This document shows, one piece after another, positions 49,203 through 55,901 of a stretch of 64,000 nt of DNA. Within the stretch, counting starts at the first letter, position 1; every line of letters begins with the position of its first letter. Both the position numbers and the translations under genes were made by a program. Source of the DNA: an uncultured Clostridia bacterium (GTDB lineage: Bacteria > Bacillota > Clostridia > Monoglobales > Monoglobaceae); assembly GCA_947589045.1 (NCBI GenBank), contig CANQBQ010000003.1, positions 30,964 through 94,963 on the forward strand, in the 5' to 3' direction. Below the pieces are notes generated by a model that worked only from the letters and a program-made list of their open reading frames with translations, did no database searches and was not told where the DNA came from.

Positions 49203-49231
49203 TTGACACTTTTTTGATAATATGGCACAAT
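49203..49231 (+). promoter_or_regulatory. Candidate pepD promoter
   Basis: TTGACA (49203-49208) and CACAAT (49226-49231) are 17 nt apart, about 25 nt before the pepD ribosome site. Confidence 0.6.
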
Positions 49232-49266
49232 GTCACAGAAGTATATTTAGGATTGGAGGCTTTTTT

Positions 49267-50712
49267 ATGCAAATTGCCGAACTTGAGCCGAAAAATGTGT
49301 TTCGGTTTTTTTCGGAGCTGGCGAAAATTCCGCGCGGTTCGGGCAATACCGCACGTGCAGAGAGGTATTGCCTTGACTTTGCAAAGGAACGCGGCTTAAA
49401 AACATATCGTGACGACTATGGCAACATTATGATTTTCAAGGACGGAACCGCGGGATACGAAAACAGCGAACCCGTTATTTTACAAGGTCATCTCGATATG
49501 GTTTGCGAGAAGCTTCCGAGCTGCAAAAAGGATATGGAAAACGAGGGAGTTGACATTATAGTTGACGGTGACGTTATACGCGCAGACAAAACCACCCTCG
49601 GCGGCGACGACGGCATTGCAATCGCGTACATTCTCGCTCTGCTCGATTCCGATGAAATTCCGCATCCGCCTATTGAAGCGTTGTTCACGCTCGACGAGGA
49701 AACGGGGCTGAGAGGCGCGAACGCCCTCGATGCGTCGCGTCTTAAGGGCAGACGGCTTATCAACATCGACTCCGAGGAGGAAGGGGTCATTACGGTAAGC
49801 TGTGCGGGCGCGGCGCGGGTAAGCTGTAAGATACCCGTTTCTATGTGCGGCACGGACGGACTGAGCGCGAAGAAAATCACGATAGGCGGATTGGCGGGAG
49901 GACATTCGGGAGTTGACATCAACAAAAACCGCAAAAACGCGGCGAAGGTACTCGGCGAGCTTTTGTATGAGCTTTGCGAAAAGACCGAGGTCAAGATAGC
50001 ATCTGTCTCCGCCGGAGGGCGGCTGAATGTTATAACGCCTGTTGCCGATGCCGTGATTTGCTTTAATGCGGAAAGCGAAGCCGCGGTTGACAAAATCATA
50101 TCCGAGTTTGACAAGGCTCTCAAAGCGCAGTGTGCCGCGTCCGAGCCGGAGGCGTATGTGTCGGCTGAAGCTGTTTCCGCTCCCGACGAGTGCGCCGACG
50201 CGGACGGCACAAACAAGGTCATATTCGCAATTATGCAGTCGCCCTACGGCGTGCGCGCGATGAATACCGATATTCCCGACCTTGTGCAGACATCGTCAAA
50301 CCTCGGAGAAACGATTTTGAAGGACGGCGTGCTGTATCTGAACTTTATGCTTCGCTCAAACTCGAACTCGGATAAGGAGTCGCTTATCAAGTCTATCAAG
50401 CTGCTTGCGGAATATATCGGAGGCAGCTTCGAGCTCGGTGACGATTATCCGGCGTGGGAGTATCGTCCGGAGTCGGCTATGCGCTACGCAATGACGGCGG
50501 TTTACGAAGAAATGTTCGGAAAAAAGCCGATAGTGACGTCTATTCACGCGGGGCTGGAATGCGGTATTTTAACCGACAAGCTGCCCGGCGCGGATATGGT
50601 TTCAATCGGACCGACAATGAAAAACGTACATACGCCCGAGGAACAGCTCAGCGTCAAGTCCGCCGCCCGTGTTTGGGAATATCTTTTGCAGGTTCTTAAA
50701 ATGCTGAAATAA
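49267..50712 (+). CDS. pepD: Aminoacyl-histidine dipeptidase (M20 family)
   Basis: This cytoplasmic zinc dipeptidase has 481 residues. The metal and catalytic motifs are LQGHLDMVCEK, KTTLGGDDGIAIAY and the Glu pair in TLDEETGLRGA; a dimerisation lid follows (GGLAGGHSGVDINKNR). The late motif SIHAGLECGIL completes the site. I chose the ATG at 49267 because GGAGG is 8 nt upstream; an earlier in-frame ATG at 49222 has no ribosome site. The DUF819 permease follows 28 bp later. Confidence 0.93.
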   Translation: MQIAELEPKNVFRFFSELAKIPRGSGNTARAERYCLDFAKERGLKTYRDDYGNIMIFKDGTAGYENSEPVILQGHLDMVCEKLPSCKKDMENEGVDIIVDGDVIRADKTTLGGDDGIAIAYILALLDSDEIPHPPIEALFTLDEETGLRGANALDASRLKGRRLINIDSEEEGVITVSCAGAARVSCKIPVSMCGTDGLSAKKITIGGLAGGHSGVDINKNRKNAAKVLGELLYELCEKTEVKIASVSAGGRLNVITPVADAVICFNAESEAAVDKIISEFDKALKAQCAASEPEAYVSAEAVSAPDECADADGTNKVIFAIMQSPYGVRAMNTDIPDLVQTSSNLGETILKDGVLYLNFMLRSNSNSDKESLIKSIKLLAEYIGGSFELGDDYPAWEYRPESAMRYAMTAVYEEMFGKKPIVTSIHAGLECGILTDKLPGADMVSIGPTMKNVHTPEEQLSVKSAARVWEYLLQVLKMLK

Positions 50713-50740
50713 AAAATTAAAAAGGAAGGGAGAAAAAAAT

Positions 50741-51916
50741 ATGATAAAGGACGGTTTTCTTTACATTGCGGCATTGATATTTATTGCCGCGATACTGATT
50801 TGCCTGCCCAGAATATTCAAGGGCAAAACGGCGCAAAACATATTCAAATTTGCACCGCCGATAGTTCTTATCTATCTCGGACTTATGGTTCTCTGCACGG
50901 TTAAGTTATGGGACTTGGAGGCGACAAACGAAGCTTATACGGCGCTTAAAAATCCAATCTTGTACGCGATGCTGTTTATAATGCTTCTGCGCTGCGACCT
51001 CAAAAAGATTATAAAGCTCGGACCTAAAATGCTTATCGGCTTTTTCGCGGCAACGGTTTCGATTGCGCTGGGCTTTGTGGTTTCCTACGCTATTATGCAC
51101 GGCGTTCTCGGAGAGGGCGCATGGCAGGCGCTTGGCGCTCTCTGCGGAAGCTGGATGGGCGGCGGCGGAAATATGCTCGCTATTCAGGCGGCGCTCGACG
51201 TTCCCGAATCGACAATGGCTTACGCGCTTGTTATGGACTCTATCTGCGCTACGCTCTACGTTATGTTCCTCCTGTGGGCAATTCAGATGTCGGATAAGTT
51301 CAACAAGTGGACAAAAGCCGACACGCATATTATCGATGAAGTGGGCGAGTCGCTCGCTCAGGAGGCGGCGGCAAACACCAAGCCGCTCGTATGGCAGAAC
51401 ATTATTCTGCTCGTAGGCGCGGGACTTCTCGTTTCCGCGGTCTGCCAAAAGCTCGGCGCGCTCATAAACGGTGCGCTTCCGTTCTTTGACAAGGCGACGT
51501 GGACGGTTCTTCTCGTGACCGTGCTCGGCGTCTGCCTTGCAATGACGCCTTTTGGCAAGATTAAAGGCACAGAGGAAATTTCAAACGTAATGCTCTACAT
51601 AGTAATCGCGCTTATTGCGTCGAGAGCCGACCTTTCGGCTATGGGTAATGCTCCGGCGTGGTTGTTGTCGGGATTTATAATCCTCGCTATCCACGTGATT
51701 ATTATGATAATACTCGCAAAGGTTCTGAAGCTCGACATATTCACGAGCGCGGTTGCGTCGCTCGCCAATATCGGCGGTACGGCGACCGCTCCTGTGCTCG
51801 CGGGTACATACAGCAGCGCGCTGGTTCCGGTGGGTATCATAATGGCTCTGCTGGGATATGTGATAGGTACCGGCGGCGGACTGATCGTTGCTCATATTAT
51901 GAGCTTGTTCGGCTAA
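50741..51916 (+). CDS. DUF819-family (YjcL-like) integral membrane protein
   Basis: This 391-residue membrane protein has about ten or more hydrophobic segments and the DUF819 signature LGALCGSWMGGGGNMLAIQAALD, seen here in part as CGSWMGGGGNMLA, with a second inverted-repeat-like motif SLANIGGTATAPVLAGTYSS. Members are thought to be solute carriers. It follows pepD closely, so it may import or export a peptide-derived solute. That link is inference. Confidence 0.8.
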   Translation: MIKDGFLYIAALIFIAAILICLPRIFKGKTAQNIFKFAPPIVLIYLGLMVLCTVKLWDLEATNEAYTALKNPILYAMLFIMLLRCDLKKIIKLGPKMLIGFFAATVSIALGFVVSYAIMHGVLGEGAWQALGALCGSWMGGGGNMLAIQAALDVPESTMAYALVMDSICATLYVMFLLWAIQMSDKFNKWTKADTHIIDEVGESLAQEAAANTKPLVWQNIILLVGAGLLVSAVCQKLGALINGALPFFDKATWTVLLVTVLGVCLAMTPFGKIKGTEEISNVMLYIVIALIASRADLSAMGNAPAWLLSGFIILAIHVIIMIILAKVLKLDIFTSAVASLANIGGTATAPVLAGTYSSALVPVGIIMALLGYVIGTGGGLIVAHIMSLFG

Positions 51917-51951
51917 AAATTTATAATAACGGCTGTTACGCAAAAATAAAG

Positions 51952-51986
51952 ACGCCCCAAAAAGTCAGACAGACTTTTTGGGGCGT
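51952..51986. terminator. Strong hairpin terminator after the DUF819 gene
   Basis: ACGCCCCAAAAAGTC and GACTTTTTGGGGCGT form a perfect 15-bp stem with a 5-nt loop. It ends the pepD-DUF819 transcript; on the minus strand it has a T-rich tail and could also stop read-through from the RNA array. Confidence 0.85.
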
Positions 51987-52040
51987 TAACTCTTTTGTAC
52001 CGTAACCGCGTAAATCGAGCGAAGTCGGTTACAGAATATA

Positions 52041-52109
52041 AATAAAGCTACCTAAGGTAGTCCCGCTGGAGCAGTAAGCTCTAAAACGGGTTATCATACC
52101 TCAGATAGC
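52041..52109 (-). ncRNA. Small structured RNA, array unit 1 (left end)
   Basis: The promoter on the minus strand is TTGACA (52139-52144), 17 nt, then TATAGT (52116-52121). The predicted RNA starts near 52109. Its closing stem pairs 52097-52108 with 52048-52059 over 12 bp (two G-U), beginning at the predicted start. Inside, CCCG/CGGG and GAGC/GCUC form a nested hairpin. The closing stem is followed by CUUUAUUUAU. RNA about 69 nt. No ORF or known family is recognised. Confidence 0.7.
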
Positions 52110-52184
52110 AATATTACTATACCACAAGATGATAAGTGTGTCAATGGCAATATGCGCGGAAATTCGGATTGCTTCGGCGTATAT

Positions 52185-52338
52185 ACAAAAAGCGGCACAA
52201 CAAAAGGCTGTCCCGAGAGTTTCATCGCAAATTACGAATAACTCAGACAGGAACCAGCCTTCTGTGGTACAGCAGACGGCAGATGTACAAGCCCCTGCCC
52301 AGGTCGTCCGAAACGCTTCTGCTGAAACCGCTTATAAT
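52185..52338 (-). ncRNA. Structured RNA, array unit 2 (long form)
   Basis: The promoter is TTGACA (52368-52373), 17 nt, TATATT (52345-52350). The outer stem AAGCGG/CCGCUU pairs 52328-52333 with 52190-52195 and runs into UUUUUG. Two inner hairpins are visible: CAGCAGA/UCUGCUG with GGCAG/CUGCC inside it, and AAGGCUG/CAGCCUU extended by GAGUU/AACUC. At about 154 nt it is twice the length of most units. The second inner hairpin is followed by UUUUG and might itself terminate. Confidence 0.6.
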
Positions 52339-52384
52339 ACTGACAATATACCACAAAACAGCAGCATTGTCAACAGTAACATAC

Positions 52385-52554
52385 AAGCGCCCCGATCACA
52401 AATGTGTCGGGGGAATTATCAGCGGCAATCAGATGTAATCGGTTCGGAAAGCACTTCCCTACCCGCACCATCGGAGTTTGCCGATAACCAACGACTGAGC
52501 GCAAAGGGTTCAGGAAGTGCTTCCCTAGCCCAGTCACCTCAGCCGTTGCTGATG
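52385..52554 (-). ncRNA. Structured RNA, array unit 3 (long, with an internal duplication)
   Basis: The promoter is TTGACA (52584-52589), 17 nt, TACAGT (52561-52566). AUCAGC/GCUGAU can pair 52548-52553 with 52418-52423. The first inner domain is a 10-bp stem AACGGCUGAG/CUCAGUCGUU. Two related modules of the type UAGGGAAG-CUUCC-GAACC lie at about 52505-52530 and 52445-52465. A CCCCGA/UCGGGG hairpin follows, but there is no clear U-tract. The 3' end is uncertain. Confidence 0.45.
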
Positions 52555-52607
52555 AACTATACTGTATCAGATTTATTCGCACTTGTCAAGAGGTTTGATA
52601 AAATCTG

Positions 52608-52682
52608 ACAAAAACAGAAGCCAACGGATACGCGGTAAGCAATATGCCTATTTCTCGCGTAACGCCCAAATTGGCTTCTTCT
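52608..52682 (-). ncRNA. Small structured RNA, array unit 4 (near-identical to unit 6)
   Basis: A -10 box TATAGT (52689-52694) is present; the -35 position (52712-52717) is degenerate. The closing stem AGAAGCCAA/UUGGCUUCU pairs 52671-52679 with 52616-52624 over 9 bp and runs into GUUUUUGU. Inside, ACGC/GCGU and a short inner helix are formed. The body is nearly identical to that of unit 6, about 210 bp away. Confidence 0.6.
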
Positions 52683-52699
52683 GACTCTACTATATCACA

Positions 52700-52776
52700 A
52701 GATAGAAATGGTATCATCCGATTCCACGGGACTCAGCAATTTGCAGTCGTCCCCAAATTCCTCAAATGATACCACT
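52700..52776 (-). ncRNA. Small structured RNA, array unit 5
   Basis: The promoter is TTGACA (52806-52811), 17 nt, TACCTT (52783-52788). The closing stem UGGUAUCAU/AUGAUACCA pairs 52766-52774 with 52709-52717 over 9 bp, starting 2 nt after the predicted start site. An inner stem GGGAC/GUCCC is present. The tail UUUCUAUCUU is a weak U-tract. The 3' stem strand occupies the place of the -35 box of unit 4. Confidence 0.55.
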
Positions 52777-52819
52777 GATATTAAGGTATCAGATATTTAT
52801 CGTCTTGTCAAGAATTTTG

Positions 52820-52894
52820 ATAAAAACAGAAGCCAACGGACACGCGGTAAGCAATATACCCATTTCTCGCGTAACGCCCAAATTGGCTTCTTCT
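52820..52894 (-). ncRNA. Small structured RNA, array unit 6 (near-identical to unit 4)
   Basis: The -10 box TATATT (52901-52906) is good but the -35 position (52924-52929) is not TTGACA. The closing stem AGAAGCCAA/UUGGCUUCU pairs 52883-52891 with 52828-52836 and runs into GUUUUUAU. Inner pairs ACGC/GCGU and GGUA/UACC are kept. Compared with unit 4, changes fall mainly in the loop region, so the two are a recent duplication or are under selection. Confidence 0.6.
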
Positions 52895-52963
52895 AACTTC
52901 AATATACCACGAAACAGCAGTGGTATAATGACAATATATGCGGAAAACGCGAGTAAAGAATAC

Positions 52964-53044
52964 AAAAAAGCGGACATCCCTAACAGTGTTCTCTCTGAAA
53001 GCGTTTCCGCAAGCAGAGGCTTAACTGAGGAGATATCCGCCAAT
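52964..53044 (-). ncRNA. Small structured RNA, array unit 7
   Basis: The promoter is TTGACA (53074-53079), 17 nt, TATATT (53051-53056). The closing stem GCGGAUAUC/GAUGUCCGC pairs 53032-53040 with 52970-52978 (9 bp, one G-U) and is followed by six U. Inside are CAGU/ACUG and CUCUG/CAGAG, then GCG/CGC capped by a GAAA tetraloop. It is a complete small gene of about 80 nt with promoter, body and terminator. Confidence 0.72.
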
Positions 53045-53129
53045 ACTGATAATATATCCCATTTATACGCTCTTGTCAAGGATAACATCTGTTTTGGGGA
53101 TTTTGCGCGGGGTTTTTTAAAGCCCCCGA

Positions 53130-53158
53130 TTGATTATTTTACATACTTGTGATAAAAT
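53130..53158 (+). promoter_or_regulatory. Promoter of the arsC-like gene
   Basis: TTGATT (53130-53135) and TAAAAT (53153-53158) are 17 nt apart, about 30 nt before the start codon, on the strand opposite to the RNA array. Confidence 0.65.
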
Positions 53159-53189
53159 AAGCTTATAAAGGCAAAGGGGCGATAATAAT

Positions 53190-53543
53190 ATGGTTAAATT
53201 TATATGCTATCCGAAATGCTCGACCTGCAAAAAGGCGCAGGAGTGGCTGGAGCAAAACGGAATAGAGTACGAAATCCGCAACATCAAAAGCGACAACCCG
53301 ACCTACGACGAGCTTAAGGGCTGGTACGAAAAAAGCGGTCTGCCGCTGAAAAAATTTTTTAATACGAGCGGAATGTTGTACCGTTCAATGGGGCTAAAGG
53401 ACAAGCTGCCCGATATGAGCGAGGACGAACAGCTCGCCCTGCTCGCGTCGGACGGAATGATTGTAAAGCGTCCGATTGCGGCGGACGGAGATACCGTTCT
53501 TGTAGGATTTAACGTGGACAAATGGGAAAGGCTAAAAAAATAA
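53190..53543 (+). CDS. ArsC/Spx-family thioredoxin-fold protein (YffB-like)
   Basis: The 117-residue protein has the redox motif CYPKCSTCKKAQEWL near the N-terminus and the ArsC/Spx fold throughout (FFNTSGMLYRSMGLKDKLPD, IVKRPIAADGDTVLVGF). Members include glutathione- or thioredoxin-dependent arsenate reductases and uncharacterised YffB-like proteins. No ars genes are near, so arsenate reduction is not supported. It interrupts the RNA array and is the only protein gene between 51.9 and 54.3 kb. Confidence 0.85.
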   Translation: MVKFICYPKCSTCKKAQEWLEQNGIEYEIRNIKSDNPTYDELKGWYEKSGLPLKKFFNTSGMLYRSMGLKDKLPDMSEDEQLALLASDGMIVKRPIAADGDTVLVGFNVDKWERLKK

Positions 53544-53568
53544 AGCGGGTCTCCGCTTTATTTTTTTG
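53534..53568 (+). terminator. Terminator of the arsC-like gene
   Basis: AAATAAAGCGG/CCGCTTTATTT, 11 bp with a 4-nt loop, overlaps the stop codon and is followed by T7. The same hairpin with flanking GTTCGCT recurs at 54233-54267. Confidence 0.9.
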
Positions 53569-53603
53569 TTCGCTCAAATTTGAAAACAATACAAAATTTT
53601 CAT

Positions 53604-53675
53604 AAAAAACAGAGGCTACCCTTGATAGGATGACCTCCGTTTCCGAAGGTGAGAGCCTACCCATCACCTCTGTTT
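53604..53675 (-). ncRNA. Small structured RNA, array unit 8
   Basis: The promoter is TTGACA (53704-53709), 17 nt, TATATT (53681-53686). The closing stem AAACAGAGG/CCUCUGUUU pairs 53667-53675 with 53607-53615 and merges with a U6 tail. Inside is a 7-bp hairpin ACCUUCG/CGGAGGU capped by a GAAA tetraloop. RNA about 72 nt. Its sequence upstream of the -35 box is nearly the same as that upstream of unit 1. Confidence 0.72.
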
Positions 53676-53787
53676 ATATCAATATATCACAAAGCAGTAG
53701 CGTTGTCAATGGTGATATATGCGAAAATTCGGATTGCTTCGGCATATAAGGCATATAAATAGATGGAACCTATTACGTAAGTATAGA

Positions 53788-53880
53788 CAAAGCAAAAGCA
53801 GACGTTGGTAGCCAAGTGCCTGATGCCGCCGCGGCAACCCCCAGCTTACGCCCAAAACGCCCCTTGTCTCATCGTCTGCC
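53788..53880 (-). ncRNA. Small structured RNA, array unit 9
   Basis: The promoter is TTGACA (53910-53915), 17 nt, TATGCT (53887-53892). The closing stem GCAGACG/CGUCUGC pairs 53873-53879 with 53798-53804 and is followed by UUUUGCUUU. The body is G-rich with GCCGC/GCGGC potential. RNA about 90 nt. Confidence 0.62.
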
Positions 53881-53949
53881 GGTAACAGCATATCACAAAA
53901 TAAAAGCGTTGTCAATGATAATTATTCGGGGAACAATACAAGATTTTCA

Positions 53950-54023
53950 ATAAAAGAAGAACCCGAGAATTACTCAGGGGTCTTAGGCTCCAATTGCCTA
54001 AAAGCTTTAGTAAACTCAGGTTC
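53950..54023 (-). ncRNA. Small structured RNA, array unit 10
   Basis: The promoter is TTGACA (54053-54058), 17 nt, TAAAAT (54030-54035). The closing stem GAACCUGAG/CUCGGGUUC pairs 54015-54023 with 53959-53967 (9 bp, one G-U) and is followed by UUCUUUUAUU. The inner hairpin UUAGGC/GCCUAA has a 7-nt loop. RNA about 74 nt. Confidence 0.7.
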
Positions 54024-54102
54024 AATAACATTTTACACAAAAACAAAAATGTTGTCAAGGATTATTCTGCTGAAATTCCGAAAAAAATACAAAATTTCGG
54101 GC

Positions 54103-54175
54103 AAAAAAAGAAGCTGATGCCGGCGACGTGCCCTCAGCCCTAAGTGGGAGGGGCTCGCTCAGAACCATCAGCTTC
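54103..54175 (-). ncRNA. Small structured RNA, array unit 11 (right end)
   Basis: The promoter is TTGACA (54205-54210), 17 nt, TATATT (54182-54187). The closing stem GAAGCUGAUG/CAUCAGCUUC pairs 54166-54175 with 54110-54119 over 10 perfect bp; it begins at the predicted start site and is followed by seven U. Inside, AGCCC/GGGCU or CCCUC/GAGGG form alternative hairpins. RNA about 73 nt. It is the clearest unit of the array. Confidence 0.75.
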
Positions 54176-54232
54176 AATAATAATATACCACAAAACAAAA
54201 GCGGTGTCAACCGCATTGACAAACAGAAAAAA

Positions 54233-54267
54233 CAAAAAAATAAAGCGGGGCTCCGCTTTATTTTTTG
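54233..54267 (-). terminator. Terminator of ridA
   Basis: AAATAAAGCGG/CCGCTTTATTT, 11 bp with a GGCT loop and A/T runs on both sides. It lies 27 bp after the ridA stop on the minus strand and is nearly identical to the terminator at 53534-53568. Confidence 0.88.
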
Positions 54268-54293
54268 TTCGCTTAAATTTTAAATTTGACCTG

Positions 54294-54668
54294 TCAGTCC
54301 TTTACCGCGATTACTTCAACCTCCGCCAAAACGCCCTTGGGAAGTGCGGCTACCGCGACGCAGGAGCGCGCGGGCTTACCCGTGAAGTATTTGCCGTAAA
54401 TCTCGTTGAACTTTGCGAAATCTGACATATCCGCGAGGAAGCAGGTGGTCTTGACCGCGTTTTCAAAGCTCATTCCCGCCTCCGCCAAAACAGCGCCTAG
54501 GTTCTTCATAATCTGCTCGGTCTGCCCTTCTATATCGCCCGCTTCGACGTTTCCGCTCGCGGGATTTATCGCTATCTGCCCCGACGTATAAAGCACGTTT
54601 CCGCTCAAAATTGCCTGCGAATAGGGTCCTATCGCTTCGGGTGCGCCGTTTGTGTGAATTTTTTTCAT
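54294..54668 (-). CDS. ridA: RidA family enamine/imine deaminase
   Basis: RidA hydrolyses reactive enamines such as 2-aminoacrylate made by PLP dehydratases. The 124-residue protein contains [34 protein letters not shown] and the substrate-binding Arg in [15 protein letters not shown]. It follows ilvA by 23 bp, in keeping with a role in clearing the IlvA intermediate. GGAGGAG precedes the ATG. Confidence 0.95.
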   Translation of the reverse strand: MKKIHTNGAPEAIGPYSQAILSGNVLYTSGQIAINPASGNVEAGDIEGQTEQIMKNLGAVLAEAGMSFENAVKTTCFLADMSDFAKFNEIYGKYFTGKPARSCVAVAALPKGVLAEVEVIAVKD

Positions 54669-54691
54669 AATTTACTCCTCCTGTTTATTTT

Positions 54692-55885
54692 TTATTTTAT
54701 TGTATAATTATGGTCTGCGAGAGTCTTTCTTATCTCGTTGAGATGCTCCATATCGCGCGTTTCCATAGATATTCTCAAAACGCACGAATTTATGTCGAGA
54801 TGCACGTCGGCGCGGTCGTGGCTGACCGATACCACGTTGCCGCCAAGGTCGGAAATTATCCTTGAAACGCCCTTGAGCTGACCCGGTCGGTCTTCAAGCT
54901 CTATTTCAAGCTCGGCAAGGCGGCCTGCCTTCTGAAGTCCGCGGTCTATAACGCGGGAGAGTATCGTAACGTCTATATTTCCGCCCGACACAAGGCAAAC
55001 CACCTTCTTCCCTTTAATCGGCAGTTTGTCGAAAAGCACCGCCGCGACCGAAACCGCGCCCGCTCCCTCGGCTATCATCTTCTGCTGCTCGATAAGCGCG
55101 AGTATCGCGGTTGCGACTTCATCATCCGTAACCGTTACTATTTCGTCGACATACTTACTGCACAGCTCGAACGTATGCTCGCCCGGCGTTTTTACGGCTA
55201 TTCCGTCGGCAATGGTCTTGACCTTTTTCAGCGTTTCGATTTTGTGGTCGCGCACCGAATTATACATCGACGGCGCGTTTGCCGACTGCACTCCGTAGAC
55301 CTTTATATCAGGTCTGAGCGTCTTTGCCGCAAACGCCACACCGCTTATAAGTCCGCCGCCGCCGACAGGCACCACTATCGCGTCTACGTCGGGGAGCTGC
55401 TCCAGAATTTCAAGACCTATCGTACCCTGACCCGCTATAACAAGCTCGTCGTCAAACGGGTGGATAAACGTCGCGCCGCTCTCCTTTTGAAGCTCGAGCG
55501 TTTTTTCGTACGCGTCGTCGTATGTACCCTCGACAAGGCAAACCTCCGCGCCGTAGCTCTTTGTCGCCTCGATTTTTGAAATAGGCGCGGCGTCGGGAAT
55601 ACAAATCATAGACTTGATATTGTTCTTGCTCGCCGCAAGCGCGACTCCCTGCGCGTGGTTCCCCGCGGAACACGCTATTACTCCGCGAGCCTTCTCCTCA
55701 TCTGTGAGCTGAGATATTTTGTAGTACGCGCCGCGCACCTTAAACGAGCCTGTGACCTGCAAATTCTCGGTCTTTAAATATACCTCAGCTTTGCGGCTGA
55801 GTCCCGCCGCGTAAATAACGTCGGTGGGGCGTATTACCTCTTTTAGAACAAATCCCGCGTGATAAATCTTATCAAGTGTCAACAT
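54692..55885 (-). CDS. ilvA: Threonine ammonia-lyase with ACT-type regulatory domain
   Basis: This PLP enzyme deaminates threonine to 2-oxobutyrate. The 397-residue chain has the PLP lysine in GSFKVRGAYYKI, ACSAGNHAQGVALAA, PVGGGGLISG for phosphate binding and a C-terminal ACT-like part (LEDRPGQLKGVSRIISDLGG). The length and single ACT-type domain fit the short form found in Gram-positive bacteria, which may serve biosynthesis or catabolism. It is coupled to ridA and follows folC by 16 bp. Confidence 0.92.
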   Translation of the reverse strand: MLTLDKIYHAGFVLKEVIRPTDVIYAAGLSRKAEVYLKTENLQVTGSFKVRGAYYKISQLTDEEKARGVIACSAGNHAQGVALAASKNNIKSMICIPDAAPISKIEATKSYGAEVCLVEGTYDDAYEKTLELQKESGATFIHPFDDELVIAGQGTIGLEILEQLPDVDAIVVPVGGGGLISGVAFAAKTLRPDIKVYGVQSANAPSMYNSVRDHKIETLKKVKTIADGIAVKTPGEHTFELCSKYVDEIVTVTDDEVATAILALIEQQKMIAEGAGAVSVAAVLFDKLPIKGKKVVCLVSGGNIDVTILSRVIDRGLQKAGRLAELEIELEDRPGQLKGVSRIISDLGGNVVSVSHDRADVHLDINSCVLRISMETRDMEHLNEIRKTLADHNYTIK

Positions 55886-55901
55886 ATATTAAAACCTCCA
55901 A

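Noticed and set aside
52129..52608. Open frame of 159 codons on the plus strand across RNA units 1-3
   Set aside because: Its composition is Ser/Asn/Gln-rich without domain features, no ribosome site precedes it, and the sequence is better explained by promoters and stems on the other strand.
52560..53090. Recurring protein-like motif on the plus strand (VSDLFALVKRFDK, VSDIYRLVKNFDKN, SHLYALVKD)
   Set aside because: It corresponds to the repeated promoter block of units 3, 5 and 7 read on the opposite strand; the frames around it are not shared. A decayed coding repeat is not fully excluded.
53106..53128. Additional terminator hairpin CGGGG/CCCCG upstream of the arsC-like gene
   Set aside because: The stem is only 5 bp and no U-tract follows it on the minus strand.
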